From: an uncultured Alphaproteobacteria bacterium
GTDB taxonomy: Bacteria; Pseudomonadota; Alphaproteobacteria; Caulobacterales; Caulobacteraceae
Direction: 5' to 3'
NCBI GenBank assembly: GCA_903892305.1
Contig: CAITHQ010000013.1
Location: 1-47,563, forward strand
Length of the DNA: 47,563 bases
The notes under the pieces were generated by a model, which did not search any database, was not told where the DNA came from, and saw only the letters and a list, made by a program, of their open reading frames with translations. The translations under genes and the position numbers were made by a program. This document shows positions 37,034 to 45,266 of the stretch, piece after piece (within the stretch, counting starts at the first letter, position 1; every line of letters starts with the position of its first letter).

Positions 37034-38692
37034 CTAGGCCGAGACTTCGCTAGACTTTCTTGGACGCTTGGCAAGGCCCGCCACGCCCCCGGACGACAGC
37101 AAGCCCACATCAGCCAAAAGCAAGGGTATGGCCCACTTATGGGGCGCTGCAATATATCTTGGTTGCCAGAGGGGGTCGTACTTATCCTTGAACTTCCGAA
37201 CCCCTTGGAAGTTATAGATATCCTCACCGCGATCGAAAAATAGGCGTCCAACCCGGGACATCATGGGTGCCAAGGGCCGATCCTCTAGACCCGCCAAGGG
37301 TGCCATGCCGAACTCGAAGGCCTCATAGCCTTGCTCGCGCCCCCACTCGATCAGCTCGACAAACAGATAGTCCATAATATTTTTGGGCCCATCTTCGGTG
37401 TAACGCATCAAATCCATGGAAAACGACGATCTTGCAGCCGTAATCCAGAGATTAGCAAAGGCGACAATGCGACCTTCAAATCGCACAACTGCGACGGGAA
37501 ACTCGCACAGATATCCAGGGTTAAATCCGCCCATTGAGAAGCCTTTTTCCGCTCCCGCGTGGGCTGCCAGCCAGGCGTCGGAAATCGCTGCGAGCTCAGG
37601 CAGGTGATCGGAGACTTGGTTCGGAGCTAAAACCTGGAAACTGGCCCCCTCCTCCCCTGCCTTGCGCCAGGCGCGCCTAAGATTTCCCCGACGGCGGCCT
37701 TCGATCCGAAAACTTTCAAGGGGCACAGCTGCAGCTTCGCCAACCTTTTGAATCGAAAAGCCAAGCTCAACGACATCGGGCAAATTATCTGCCCCTATGG
37801 CGTAAATTCCAGGCCGCGCTGCATGGGCATCAGCCAACTCGCGAAATCGCCATAGCAATTCAAGCCGCTCATCACGACGCCCGACTGGCCCGCCGAGGGC
37901 AAGCCATGAGCGGCCGCGCACCCCAAACATCAGGAAACTTTCACCAGAAGCCGAGAACAGGAAACGCTTGTCGCCTAGCAAGGCGAGGTTGGAGCTTGGC
38001 TCTGCGTCTTCTGCCGATGCCAGGATACTTCGAACCCGCTGAAAATCAGGGTCGGTTTCACCAACGACACGGGGGGTTGCAGCCGTCGCCGCAAGACGCC
38101 AGACCCCAAAGGCAAGCAGGGCGACAGCGGCACCGGCCCAAGCGCGGATAGATCGCGCCATGTCCCGGTCGATCATCGCCTTCCAAAATGGCTGCCCGGC
38201 ATAGTCTGTATGGCGGAAGGACCACAGCCCCAGCATGCCGGCCCCCGCCACAAGTGCCGCGGCCGAGAGCAGCCAACCCGGGGTCACCTCCATCCGAGTA
38301 AGTTGCGCCTTTCTCGGAAAGGCACCGCGAAACGGCAAGAAGACTAAGGAAATACCGATCAGGGCCGCCGTCTCTTCCCAGACAAAGCCTTTGAGCAAGG
38401 CCAAGGGGGCTGCGATCAGGACTGTGGCAATGGTCGCGCCCCAGGCACCATCGAGCCGCGCACGAAGGCCAAAGGCCAACATGACCAGCACCAGCCCAAG
38501 TATGCTGGAAATAAAATGGCTGACTTCAATAAGCGCTGCAGGCGTGATTTCGTAGAGAGCGATAAAGCGTTCCGGCACCGAAGGCGTCGCACCAGACGCC
38601 AGCAGCATGACCCCAGCAGCAAGGCTCAAAAGCGCGGCCACCGTCGGGGCCACAGCAAACAGGGCAGGCCGTAGATCACGCCAAAATTTCAT
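37034..38692 (-). CDS. Short MprF-like protein with DUF2156 (phosphatidylglycerol lysyltransferase-type) domain
   Basis: The protein is about 552 residues from ATG 38692, chosen over 38710 because GGA precedes it at a suitable distance and the membrane region starts directly after (MKFWRDLRPALFAVAPTVAA). The N-terminal ~220 residues hold about six membrane segments. The C-terminal ~330 residues are the DUF2156 GNAT-like domain (SFLMFGVRGRSWLALGGPVG, RREGNLRRAWRKAGEEG-like, FSMGGFNPGYLCEFPVAVVR, NIMDYLFVELIEWGREQGYE). MprF uses aminoacyl-tRNA to modify phosphatidylglycerol and flips the product. Full MprF is about 840 residues, so the flippase part here is reduced. It is divergent from the dehydrogenase array. 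Confidence 0.88.
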   Translation of the reverse strand: MKFWRDLRPALFAVAPTVAALLSLAAGVMLLASGATPSVPERFIALYEITPAALIEVSHFISSILGLVLVMLAFGLRARLDGAWGATIATVLIAAPLALLKGFVWEETAALIGISLVFLPFRGAFPRKAQLTRMEVTPGWLLSAAALVAGAGMLGLWSFRHTDYAGQPFWKAMIDRDMARSIRAWAGAAVALLAFGVWRLAATAATPRVVGETDPDFQRVRSILASAEDAEPSSNLALLGDKRFLFSASGESFLMFGVRGRSWLALGGPVGRRDERLELLWRFRELADAHAARPGIYAIGADNLPDVVELGFSIQKVGEAAAVPLESFRIEGRRRGNLRRAWRKAGEEGASFQVLAPNQVSDHLPELAAISDAWLAAHAGAEKGFSMGGFNPGYLCEFPVAVVRFEGRIVAFANLWITAARSSFSMDLMRYTEDGPKNIMDYLFVELIEWGREQGYEAFEFGMAPLAGLEDRPLAPMMSRVGRLFFDRGEDIYNFQGVRKFKDKYDPLWQPRYIAAPHKWAIPLLLADVGLLSSGGVAGLAKRPRKSSEVSA

Positions 38693-38858
38693 GCAGAGTC
38701 CTTGGACCATTTCAATCCGAGAGAGTCATAGTCGGATTTGGGGCTTGAGACGATGCCGGAAGCGTAGGTTTAAGGGTCAAACAGTTGTTCGTATCACTTG
38801 CTCCAGCCACGGCGGACGCTAAGGTAGAGGTCTGACAATTAGGCTTGCGGAGGATTTT

Positions 38859-40082
38859 ATGGCCGATTTCGGCGGTAGCGATCTCGAGGCGTTTCGCGTC
38901 GAGGCGCGCGCGTGGCTGCAAGACAACTATCCTCCGGAATTGCGCGGGCCGAACGCCCTGACAGATCCTGAAGCCATTTGGGGCGGACGGACATTTGCCG
39001 GGTCATCTGATCCTCAGATCAAATGGATGAATGCTATGGCCAGTCGCGGCTGGACCGCGCCAGTTTGGCCAAAGGCTTATGGCGGTGGCGGGCTGAGCCC
39101 GGAGGAAGGTCGCGCCCTCGATCAAGAATTGACCGCAGGACGCTACCGGGATCCCCTAGCCTCCTTTGGCGTCTGGATGCTGGGTCCGGTCCTGCTCGAA
39201 TATGGCACTGAGGCTCAGAAGGCCGAACACATCCCAGGCATCGTCCAGGGCAAGTATCGCTGGTGCCAGGGTTATTCCGAACCCGGTGCTGGATCCGACC
39301 TCGCCTCACTGCAGACCAAGTGTGAAGACAAGGGCGATCACTGGCTCATTAATGGCCAGAAGATTTGGACCTCCTATGCCAATAAGGCCGACTGGTGTTT
39401 CTGTCTGGTCCGAACCGACACCAGCAAGAAGCACGAGGGAATTTCCTTCGTCCTGATCGATATGACCACCCCCGGCGTAGAGACCCGGCCCATCCAGCTG
39501 ATTTCTGGCGAAAGCCCATTTTGCGAGACCTTCTTCACCGATGTGAAGATTCCCAAGGCCAATCTGATCGGTCAGGTCAATGGCGGCTGGGAAATCGCCA
39601 AGCGCCTGCTCCAGTATGAGCGGCAGAATATTTCAGGTGGTTTTGGTGGCGGCGGCGGCGCAGGCGGCTCGGCGGGCGATCTTGGCCAGATTGCCAAATC
39701 CTACCTTGGCGCTGACGAAACCGGGGCTTTGGCAGATGTAGATCTGCGGTCTCGGATTACGCGGAACAAGATGGACTTTGACTGCTTTTATAAGACCATC
39801 TCTAGGGTAGCGGCGGAGTCAAAGTCGTCAAATGGCCCATCTGCAGCAACATCGATCATAAAGTATGCGGCGGCGACCTTCGCCCAAGAGCGCTCTGAAT
39901 TGATGATTGAAGCCATGGGTGCTCAGGGCCTCGGGTGGGAGGGCGAGACGTTTTCAGCCCAGGAGCTCGCTGCCACCCATGGGTGGCTGAGATCCAAGGG
40001 CAATTCGATCGAGGGCGGGACTTCGGAAGTCAATGTGAATGTGGTGGCCAAGCGCGTGCTTGGCTTGCCAGATCCTAAGTAG
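38859..40082 (+). CDS. Acyl-CoA dehydrogenase, alpha-type paralog 1
   Basis: This is a 407-residue FAD acyl-CoA dehydrogenase and the first of four tandem paralogs. A CGGAGGA site precedes the ATG. The N-terminus MADFGGSDLEAFRVEARAWL is shared by the paralogs. The FAD/substrate loop is CQGYSEPGAGSDLASLQT (about 136-153) and the C-terminus SIEGGTSEVNVNVVAKRVLG. The MCAD-type glutamate position is Gly. Glu254 in LLQYERQ on helix G is the likely base, as in alpha subunits of steroid side-chain dehydrogenases. A Gly-rich insertion (SGGFGGGGGAGGSAGD) follows it. Paralogs 1 and 2 form one pair by their C-termini. The substrate is unknown. Confidence 0.92.
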   Translation: MADFGGSDLEAFRVEARAWLQDNYPPELRGPNALTDPEAIWGGRTFAGSSDPQIKWMNAMASRGWTAPVWPKAYGGGGLSPEEGRALDQELTAGRYRDPLASFGVWMLGPVLLEYGTEAQKAEHIPGIVQGKYRWCQGYSEPGAGSDLASLQTKCEDKGDHWLINGQKIWTSYANKADWCFCLVRTDTSKKHEGISFVLIDMTTPGVETRPIQLISGESPFCETFFTDVKIPKANLIGQVNGGWEIAKRLLQYERQNISGGFGGGGGAGGSAGDLGQIAKSYLGADETGALADVDLRSRITRNKMDFDCFYKTISRVAAESKSSNGPSAATSIIKYAAATFAQERSELMIEAMGAQGLGWEGETFSAQELAATHGWLRSKGNSIEGGTSEVNVNVVAKRVLGLPDPK

Positions 40083-40094
40083 GACGGAAAGCAA

Positions 40095-41306
40095 ATGGCG
40101 GACTTCGGCGACGTAGAGTCAGACACCTTCAGGGCAGAGGCCAGCACTTGGCTTGCCGCTCATTTCCCCGCGAGCCTGAAAAAGGACCCGATGGCCCAAC
40201 TCGCTGCCATGGGTGGCGGCAAAGAAAGCCCTGACGCAAAGGCTTGGCGCGAGGCCATGGGTGCCAAGGGCTGGGGCGTACCGACTTGGCCCGCACAATA
40301 TGGCGGCGGCGGCCTGAGCCGACCACAGGCGCGGATTCTTGCCGAAGAAATGGCTGCGATTGGTGCCCGAAATCCGATTGGCGGCATGGGCGTGATGATG
40401 TTCGGCCCCACCCTGATCGAGTACGGAACCGAGGAGCTTAAGCAACAACACATGCCGGGGATCGTGACCGGCTCGGTGCGCTGGTGCCAGGGATATTCCG
40501 AACCGGGATCAGGATCAGACCTCGCGTCGCTGCAGACAAGAGCCGAGGACAAGGGCGATCATTATCTGGTCAATGGCTCGAAAATCTGGACCAGCGGGGC
40601 CAATCTTGCGGACTGGTGTTTCTGTCTGGTGCGGACAGATACGGCCAAGAAGCACGAGGGTATCAGCTTTCTGCTGATCGACATGACGGCACCGGGCGTC
40701 GAGGTCCGTCCTATTTTGCTGATCAATGGGACCTCTCCCTTCTGCGAGACCTTCTTTACAGACGTTAAGGTCCCGAAAAACCAACTCTTTGGCCCCCTAA
40801 ATGGCGGTTGGACCGTTGCCAAACGCCTGCTGCAGTTTGAGCGGGATAATATCTCCGCAGGTCTTGGCGGTGGCTCTATCGGTGCGCCCATCTCAGCCCT
40901 TACCGTCAAGCAGTCAGCGGTGGACTATGTGGGACTAGATGCGACTGGGCGTTTGACCGACGCTGATCTGCGTCGCCGCATTACGGATCATCAAATGGAG
41001 GTGCACGCCTTCCAAATGACCGTTCGGCGGGCTGCTGATGAAGCGCGAGCCGGGAATGGCCCATCTGCCGCGACCTCAATTATGAAGTATGCAGGCGCCA
41101 AGATTGCTCAGGATCGCAATGAGCTCATCGTTGAGGCCCTTGGCCAAAATGGCTTGGGGTGGGAGGGTGACGATTTCGCAGGCCCTGAATTGGCGGCTGT
41201 GCGCACCTGGCTCAGGTCAAAGGGAAATTCGATTGAGGGGGGGACATCGGAAATCAATCTGAATGTCGTCTCCAAGCGGGTTCTGGGACTTCCAGATCCG
41301 AAATAG
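40095..41306 (+). CDS. Acyl-CoA dehydrogenase, alpha-type paralog 2
   Basis: This is a 403-residue paralog of the preceding gene, 12 bp after it with a GGAAAG site before the ATG. It has the same architecture: MADFGDVESDTFRAEASTWL, WCQGYSEPGSGSDLASLQTR, WTSGANLADWCFCLVRTDTA, and C-terminal SIEGGTSEINLNVVSKRVLG. The likely base is Glu249 (LLQFERD). The insertion after it is shorter than in paralog 1 (SAGLGGGSIGAP). The IEGGT version of the C-terminal motif and the LPDPK tail group it with paralog 1 and separate it from paralogs 3 and 4. No stop or frameshift is seen. Confidence 0.92.
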   Translation: MADFGDVESDTFRAEASTWLAAHFPASLKKDPMAQLAAMGGGKESPDAKAWREAMGAKGWGVPTWPAQYGGGGLSRPQARILAEEMAAIGARNPIGGMGVMMFGPTLIEYGTEELKQQHMPGIVTGSVRWCQGYSEPGSGSDLASLQTRAEDKGDHYLVNGSKIWTSGANLADWCFCLVRTDTAKKHEGISFLLIDMTAPGVEVRPILLINGTSPFCETFFTDVKVPKNQLFGPLNGGWTVAKRLLQFERDNISAGLGGGSIGAPISALTVKQSAVDYVGLDATGRLTDADLRRRITDHQMEVHAFQMTVRRAADEARAGNGPSAATSIMKYAGAKIAQDRNELIVEALGQNGLGWEGDDFAGPELAAVRTWLRSKGNSIEGGTSEINLNVVSKRVLGLPDPK

Positions 41307-41376
41307 CCGACTCCACCTTGGCGCTATTTTGTGCCAGGGTAATCACTAAAATATTGAATATTATGGAGAATTTGAA

Positions 41377-42585
41377 ATGGCGGATTTTGGTGGCGGCGAA
41401 CTAGACGCCTTTCAAGCCGAAGCAGCGCAGTGGCTTGACGAAAACTTCCCCAAGTCGCTGGGTAAGGACCCAGAGGCCCTTCTAGCCCTGGTCATGTCGC
41501 CGGCCGAAGCCGCAGGCGACTACAAGCTCTGGAAAGAACGCATGGGCGCAAAGGGCTGGGGCGTCCCGACCTGGCCCAAGCAATATGGCGGCGGCGGTCT
41601 GTCACCAGCTGAGGCCCGGGTTCTGCAACAGGAAATGGCCAAGGTCGGCGCCGTCAATCCGATTGGCGGTATGGGTGTTGGCATGTTCGGTCCGACCCTG
41701 TTGGAATACGGCACCGAAGAGCAGAAAATGCGCTACATCCCGGATATCTGCACCGCCAAGGTGCGCTGGTGCCAGGGTTTCTCCGAGCCAGGTGCCGGAT
41801 CGGATCTCGCATCCCTGCAGACCAGGGCCGAAGACAAGGGCGACCACTTCCTCGTGAATGGCTCCAAGATCTGGACCTCAGGTGCGCAGTATGCGGACAT
41901 GATTTTCTGCTTGGTGCGGACCGACACCAGCAAGAAACACGAGGGCATTTCCTTCGTTGTCTTCTCCATGCGTGACCCCGGGGTCGATATCCGCCCGATC
42001 AAGCTGATCGCTGGCAATTCACCCTTCTGCGAAACCTTCATCACTGATGTGAAGGTGCCCAAGGAAAATCTGATCGGTCCGCTCAATGGCGGCTGGAGCG
42101 TTGCTAAGCGCCTGCTGCAGCATGAGCGATCGGGCATGAATGGTGCCCGTGGCGCCCCTGGTGCCGAACCGGCCCTGGGCGTTGTGGCTAAAAAGTACAT
42201 AGGTGAAGACGCCCATGGCCGCCTGGCTGACACAGATCTGCGGACGCGGATTGTCATGAATGAGATGGACAAGCGCGCCCTGGCTCAGACCGTCCGCCGT
42301 GCAGCCTTGGAAGCCAAGGGCAATTCAGGCCCGAGCGCCGCGACCTCAATCCTCAAGAACGCCAATATGAAGACCATGCAGGACCGTGCGGAACTGACCT
42401 TGGAATTCATGGGTCATCAGGGCCTGGGCTGGGAAGGCGATACCTTTAGCGAAGAGGAACTGGCAGCAGTCCGCGGCTGGCTTGGCGGAAAGGCTGGCTC
42501 CATCTACGGCGGATCCAACGAGGTTCAGTCCAACATCATCTCTAAGCGCATTCTGGGCCTGCCCGACCTGACGCAGAGCCACTAG
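41377..42585 (+). CDS. Acyl-CoA dehydrogenase, alpha-type paralog 3
   Basis: This is a 402-residue paralog, 70 bp after paralog 2 across an AT-rich gap, with GGAGAA before the ATG. It shows MADFGGGELDAFQAEAAQWL, WCQGFSEPGAGSDLASLQTR and WTSGAQYADMIFCLVRTDTS. The C-terminus SIYGGSNEVQSNIISKRILG has Tyr where paralogs 1 and 2 have Glu, and the tail reads LPDLTQSH, as in paralog 4. The likely base is Glu250 (LLQHERS). The loop after it is Ala/Pro rather than pure Gly (NGARGAPGAEPALG), so the active-site surroundings differ. The gap upstream may contain a secondary promoter or processing site. Confidence 0.92.
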   Translation: MADFGGGELDAFQAEAAQWLDENFPKSLGKDPEALLALVMSPAEAAGDYKLWKERMGAKGWGVPTWPKQYGGGGLSPAEARVLQQEMAKVGAVNPIGGMGVGMFGPTLLEYGTEEQKMRYIPDICTAKVRWCQGFSEPGAGSDLASLQTRAEDKGDHFLVNGSKIWTSGAQYADMIFCLVRTDTSKKHEGISFVVFSMRDPGVDIRPIKLIAGNSPFCETFITDVKVPKENLIGPLNGGWSVAKRLLQHERSGMNGARGAPGAEPALGVVAKKYIGEDAHGRLADTDLRTRIVMNEMDKRALAQTVRRAALEAKGNSGPSAATSILKNANMKTMQDRAELTLEFMGHQGLGWEGDTFSEEELAAVRGWLGGKAGSIYGGSNEVQSNIISKRILGLPDLTQSH

Positions 42586-42639
42586 TTGGGGTAGGGTGAT
42601 CCCTATTACCCAGATACTTATTATTTGAAGGAGTTTCAT

Positions 42640-43842
42640 ATGGCCGACTTTGGCGGCAGTGATTTAGAGGCCCTTCGATCCGAAGCCCGCGCTTGGATCG
42701 AGGCGAATTTTCCGGCGGAGCTCAAGGGCCGCCCCAACCCGATGATGCGGGAAGAGCGCTCGACCCCGAGCGCGGCTCAAGAAGCCTGGCGCAAGGCCAT
42801 GGGCGACAAGGGATGGGGCGTTCCCACCTGGCCGGCCCAATATGGCGGCGGTGGACTTTCGGCTTCAGAAGGCCGTGTGATTCAGCAGGAGCTCGGGCGC
42901 GCCGGTGCCTATAATCCGATCGGCGGCATGGGCGTGATGATGTTTGGCCCGACCCTGCTGGAATATGGCACCGAAGCCCAAAAGCAAGAGCACATTCCAA
43001 AGATCGTTAAGGGCGAAGTTCAGTGGTGCCAGGGCTTCTCAGAGCCCGGCGCAGGCTCAGACCTGGCGGCTCTGTCCACCAAGTGCGAAGACAAGGGCGA
43101 TCATTTCCAGATCAATGGTCAAAAAATCTGGACCAGTGGTGCCCAATTCGCCGACTGGTGCTTCTGCTTGGTCCGCACGGACACCAGTAAGAAGCACGAA
43201 GGGATTTCCTTCGTCCTCTTCACCATGCATCAGCCGGGCGTAGAAGTTCGGCCCATCCCGCTCATCGCGGGCAATTCACCCTTCTGCGAAACCTTCTTCA
43301 CCGACGCCCGCGCCGAAAAGAAGGACTTGGTCGGACCGCTGAACGGTGGCTGGACCATTGCCAAGCGGTTGCTGCAACATGAACGGGGCGGCCTCAGCGG
43401 CGGCGGCGGTGGCTTTGGCGGCGGTCGCGGCCTGGTCGAGCTGGCGAAGCACTATGTGGGCGTCGATGATCAGGGACGTATCGCGGACCCAGACCTTCGG
43501 ACCCGCATTACTGCCCTCGAAATCGAAGGCCGTTCCTTCCAGCAGACCGCTGTTCGCGCCATGTTGGAAAGCAAGGGCAATTCGGGCCCAAGCGCGGCGA
43601 CCTCGATCATGAAGAATGCCGGCACCCAGTGGATGCAGGCCCGCCACGAAATCACCCTCGAAATCATGGGTCATCAGGGCCTGGGCTGGGAGGGCGAAGA
43701 CTTTACAGCTGAGGAGCTCGGAGCCGTCCGCGGTTGGCTCGGCGGCAAGGCCTTCACCATTTATGGCGGCTCTCAGGAAGTGCAATCCAACATCATCTCA
43801 AAGCGGATCCTTGGTCTGCCAGACCTGACCCAGCACACCTGA
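42640..43842 (+). CDS. Acyl-CoA dehydrogenase, alpha-type paralog 4
   Basis: The track starts at a TTG (42625); ATG 42640 is used because AAGGAG lies seven bases upstream and the product then begins MADFGGSDLEALRSEARAWI like the other three (400 residues). It carries WCQGFSEPGAGSDLAALSTK, WTSGAQFADWCFCLVRTDTS, and C-terminal TIYGGSQEVQSNIISKRILG, pairing it with paralog 3. The likely base is Glu248 (LLQHERG), followed by the most glycine-rich loop of the set (GGLSGGGGGFGGGRGLVE). The 54-bp gap before it contains a small TAGGG-TGAT-CCCTA hairpin (42592-42605). Confidence 0.92.
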   Translation: MADFGGSDLEALRSEARAWIEANFPAELKGRPNPMMREERSTPSAAQEAWRKAMGDKGWGVPTWPAQYGGGGLSASEGRVIQQELGRAGAYNPIGGMGVMMFGPTLLEYGTEAQKQEHIPKIVKGEVQWCQGFSEPGAGSDLAALSTKCEDKGDHFQINGQKIWTSGAQFADWCFCLVRTDTSKKHEGISFVLFTMHQPGVEVRPIPLIAGNSPFCETFFTDARAEKKDLVGPLNGGWTIAKRLLQHERGGLSGGGGGFGGGRGLVELAKHYVGVDDQGRIADPDLRTRITALEIEGRSFQQTAVRAMLESKGNSGPSAATSIMKNAGTQWMQARHEITLEIMGHQGLGWEGEDFTAEELGAVRGWLGGKAFTIYGGSQEVQSNIISKRILGLPDLTQHT

Positions 43843-43920
43843 TCCCTTCACACTTGCAAAATCTTGGGGGACCGCAGAGGCCCCTCATCCACACACGAAT
43901 AGACTAGAGGAAACAAAGAA

Positions 43921-45057
43921 ATGGCCGTTCTGAACGAAGAACAAAGCATGCTCCGCGACGCCGCCAAGAGCTGGACTCAGGAAAAGAGCCCGGTGACGGC
44001 ATTTCGTAAGATGCGCGACAGTGGCGTGGAAGTCGGCTTCGATGCCGCGGCCTGGACCGAAATGGCCGAGATGGGCTGGGCTGGGGTTATCATCCCCGAA
44101 GAGTTCGGTGGGTCCGATTTCGGCTATCTTTCCATGGGCTTGATCCTGGAAGAACTGGGCCGCACACTGACCGCATCGCCCTTGCTGGCCTCAGGGCTTG
44201 GTGCCGCTAGCGCCCTCGTGCTCGGCGGCACGTCCGCACAAAAGTCCGAGTGGCTGCCCAAGATCGCTGAAGGCACCGCCATCGGCGCCCTGGCCGTTGA
44301 CGAAGGCGCTCACCATGCCCCTGAAAAGGTTGCCCTGGCCGCCACCAAGTCGGGTGCGGGCTACAGCCTGTCGGGCACCAAGACCTTTGTGCTGGAAGGT
44401 CTTGCCGCCAATGTCCTGATCGTTTCGGCTCGTACCTCAGGTAAGCCTGGCGATAAGGACGGGATCACCCTGTTTGTTGTCCCCGCCGATGCAAAGGGCA
44501 TTAGCCGTAAGCGTCTTGCCCTGGCCGACAGCCGTGGTGGTGCAAACATTACCTTCGATAAGGTCGAGGTCGGTGCCGACGCCGTGCTTGGTGAAGCCGA
44601 TAAGGGCTATCCGGTTCTGGAAAAGGTCCTCGACCGCGCCCGGGCCGGCATCAGTGCTGAAATGCTCGGTGCCGCTGTGCAAGCCTTCGAGACCACACTG
44701 GACTACCTTAAGGTTCGCGTTCAGTTTGGTCAGGTGATCGGGTCCTTCCAGGCCCTGCAGCACCGGGCGGCAAAGATGTTTACGGATCTGGAACTGGCGC
44801 GCAGCGCTGTGGAAGCGGCCTTGACCGCCATCGACAATGATAGCCCAGACGTTCCCGAACTGGTCAGCCTCGCCAAGGCCAAGATGGGCGACGTGTTCCA
44901 CGTCGTATCCAACGAAATGGTCCAGATGCACGGCGGTATAGGCATGACCGACGCCCATGACGCTGGCTTCTATCTGAAGCGGGCCCGGGCCTGCGAAGCA
45001 GCCTATGGCAGCCAGAGCTATCACCGCGATCGCTATGCGCGCATTCAAGGCTACTAA
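43921..45057 (+). CDS. Acyl-CoA dehydrogenase-fold protein, probable beta-type partner
   Basis: This is a 378-residue acyl-CoA-dehydrogenase-fold protein that differs from the four genes before it. The N-terminus (MAVLNEEQSMLRDAAKSWTQ) and GWAGVIIPEEFGGSDFGYLS are standard. The EPGAGSD loop is replaced by GALAVDEGAHHAPEKVALAA. Helix G has RARAGISAEM with no Glu-Arg, and the C-terminus ACEAAYGSQSYHRDR lacks the MCAD glutamate. It is therefore likely non-catalytic, like beta subunits of alpha2-beta2 steroid acyl-CoA dehydrogenases (for example ChsE-type). It is the last gene of the array, 78 bp after paralog 4 with GAGGAAAC before the ATG, and is followed by a strong terminator. Confidence 0.88.
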   Translation: MAVLNEEQSMLRDAAKSWTQEKSPVTAFRKMRDSGVEVGFDAAAWTEMAEMGWAGVIIPEEFGGSDFGYLSMGLILEELGRTLTASPLLASGLGAASALVLGGTSAQKSEWLPKIAEGTAIGALAVDEGAHHAPEKVALAATKSGAGYSLSGTKTFVLEGLAANVLIVSARTSGKPGDKDGITLFVVPADAKGISRKRLALADSRGGANITFDKVEVGADAVLGEADKGYPVLEKVLDRARAGISAEMLGAAVQAFETTLDYLKVRVQFGQVIGSFQALQHRAAKMFTDLELARSAVEAALTAIDNDSPDVPELVSLAKAKMGDVFHVVSNEMVQMHGGIGMTDAHDAGFYLKRARACEAAYGSQSYHRDRYARIQGY

Positions 45058-45102
45058 GCCCTGAAGCCATCGGACTTTCCCGAAAGGGCGTGTTCCTGAT
45101 AA

Positions 45103-45136
45103 GCCCTGCAGTCTAACGGCTGCAGGGTTTTTCTTT
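45103..45136 (+). terminator. Intrinsic terminator of the acyl-CoA dehydrogenase array
   Basis: CCCTGCAG (45104-45111) and CTGCAGGG (45120-45127) form a perfect 8-bp stem with an 8-base loop, followed by TTTTTCTTT. It lies 46 bp after the last dehydrogenase stop and before the TonB receptor, so the two are probably separate transcripts. Confidence 0.9.
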
Positions 45137-45266
45137 GGCGAGAGGCCCCCCGGGCCATCCAGACTTAGTTTGCCCCTGATACGTGCATGTCAGGGAAACT
45201 TAATCCTTGGCATGATAATGTCCCCAGTGTGAGTGATCCTCCTTACGCAGAGTGTCTTAGAGTTCT

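Noticed and set aside
36753-37037. 94-residue plus-strand ORF overlapping the small membrane protein
   Set aside because: It lacks any hydrophobic pattern or signal, while the 36814-37017 frame gives two clean membrane helices and a basic loop.
42592-42605. TAGGG-TGAT-CCCTA hairpin between dehydrogenase paralogs 3 and 4
   Set aside because: It is a 5-bp stem without a T tract. It might affect mRNA stability but is not supported as a terminator or riboswitch.
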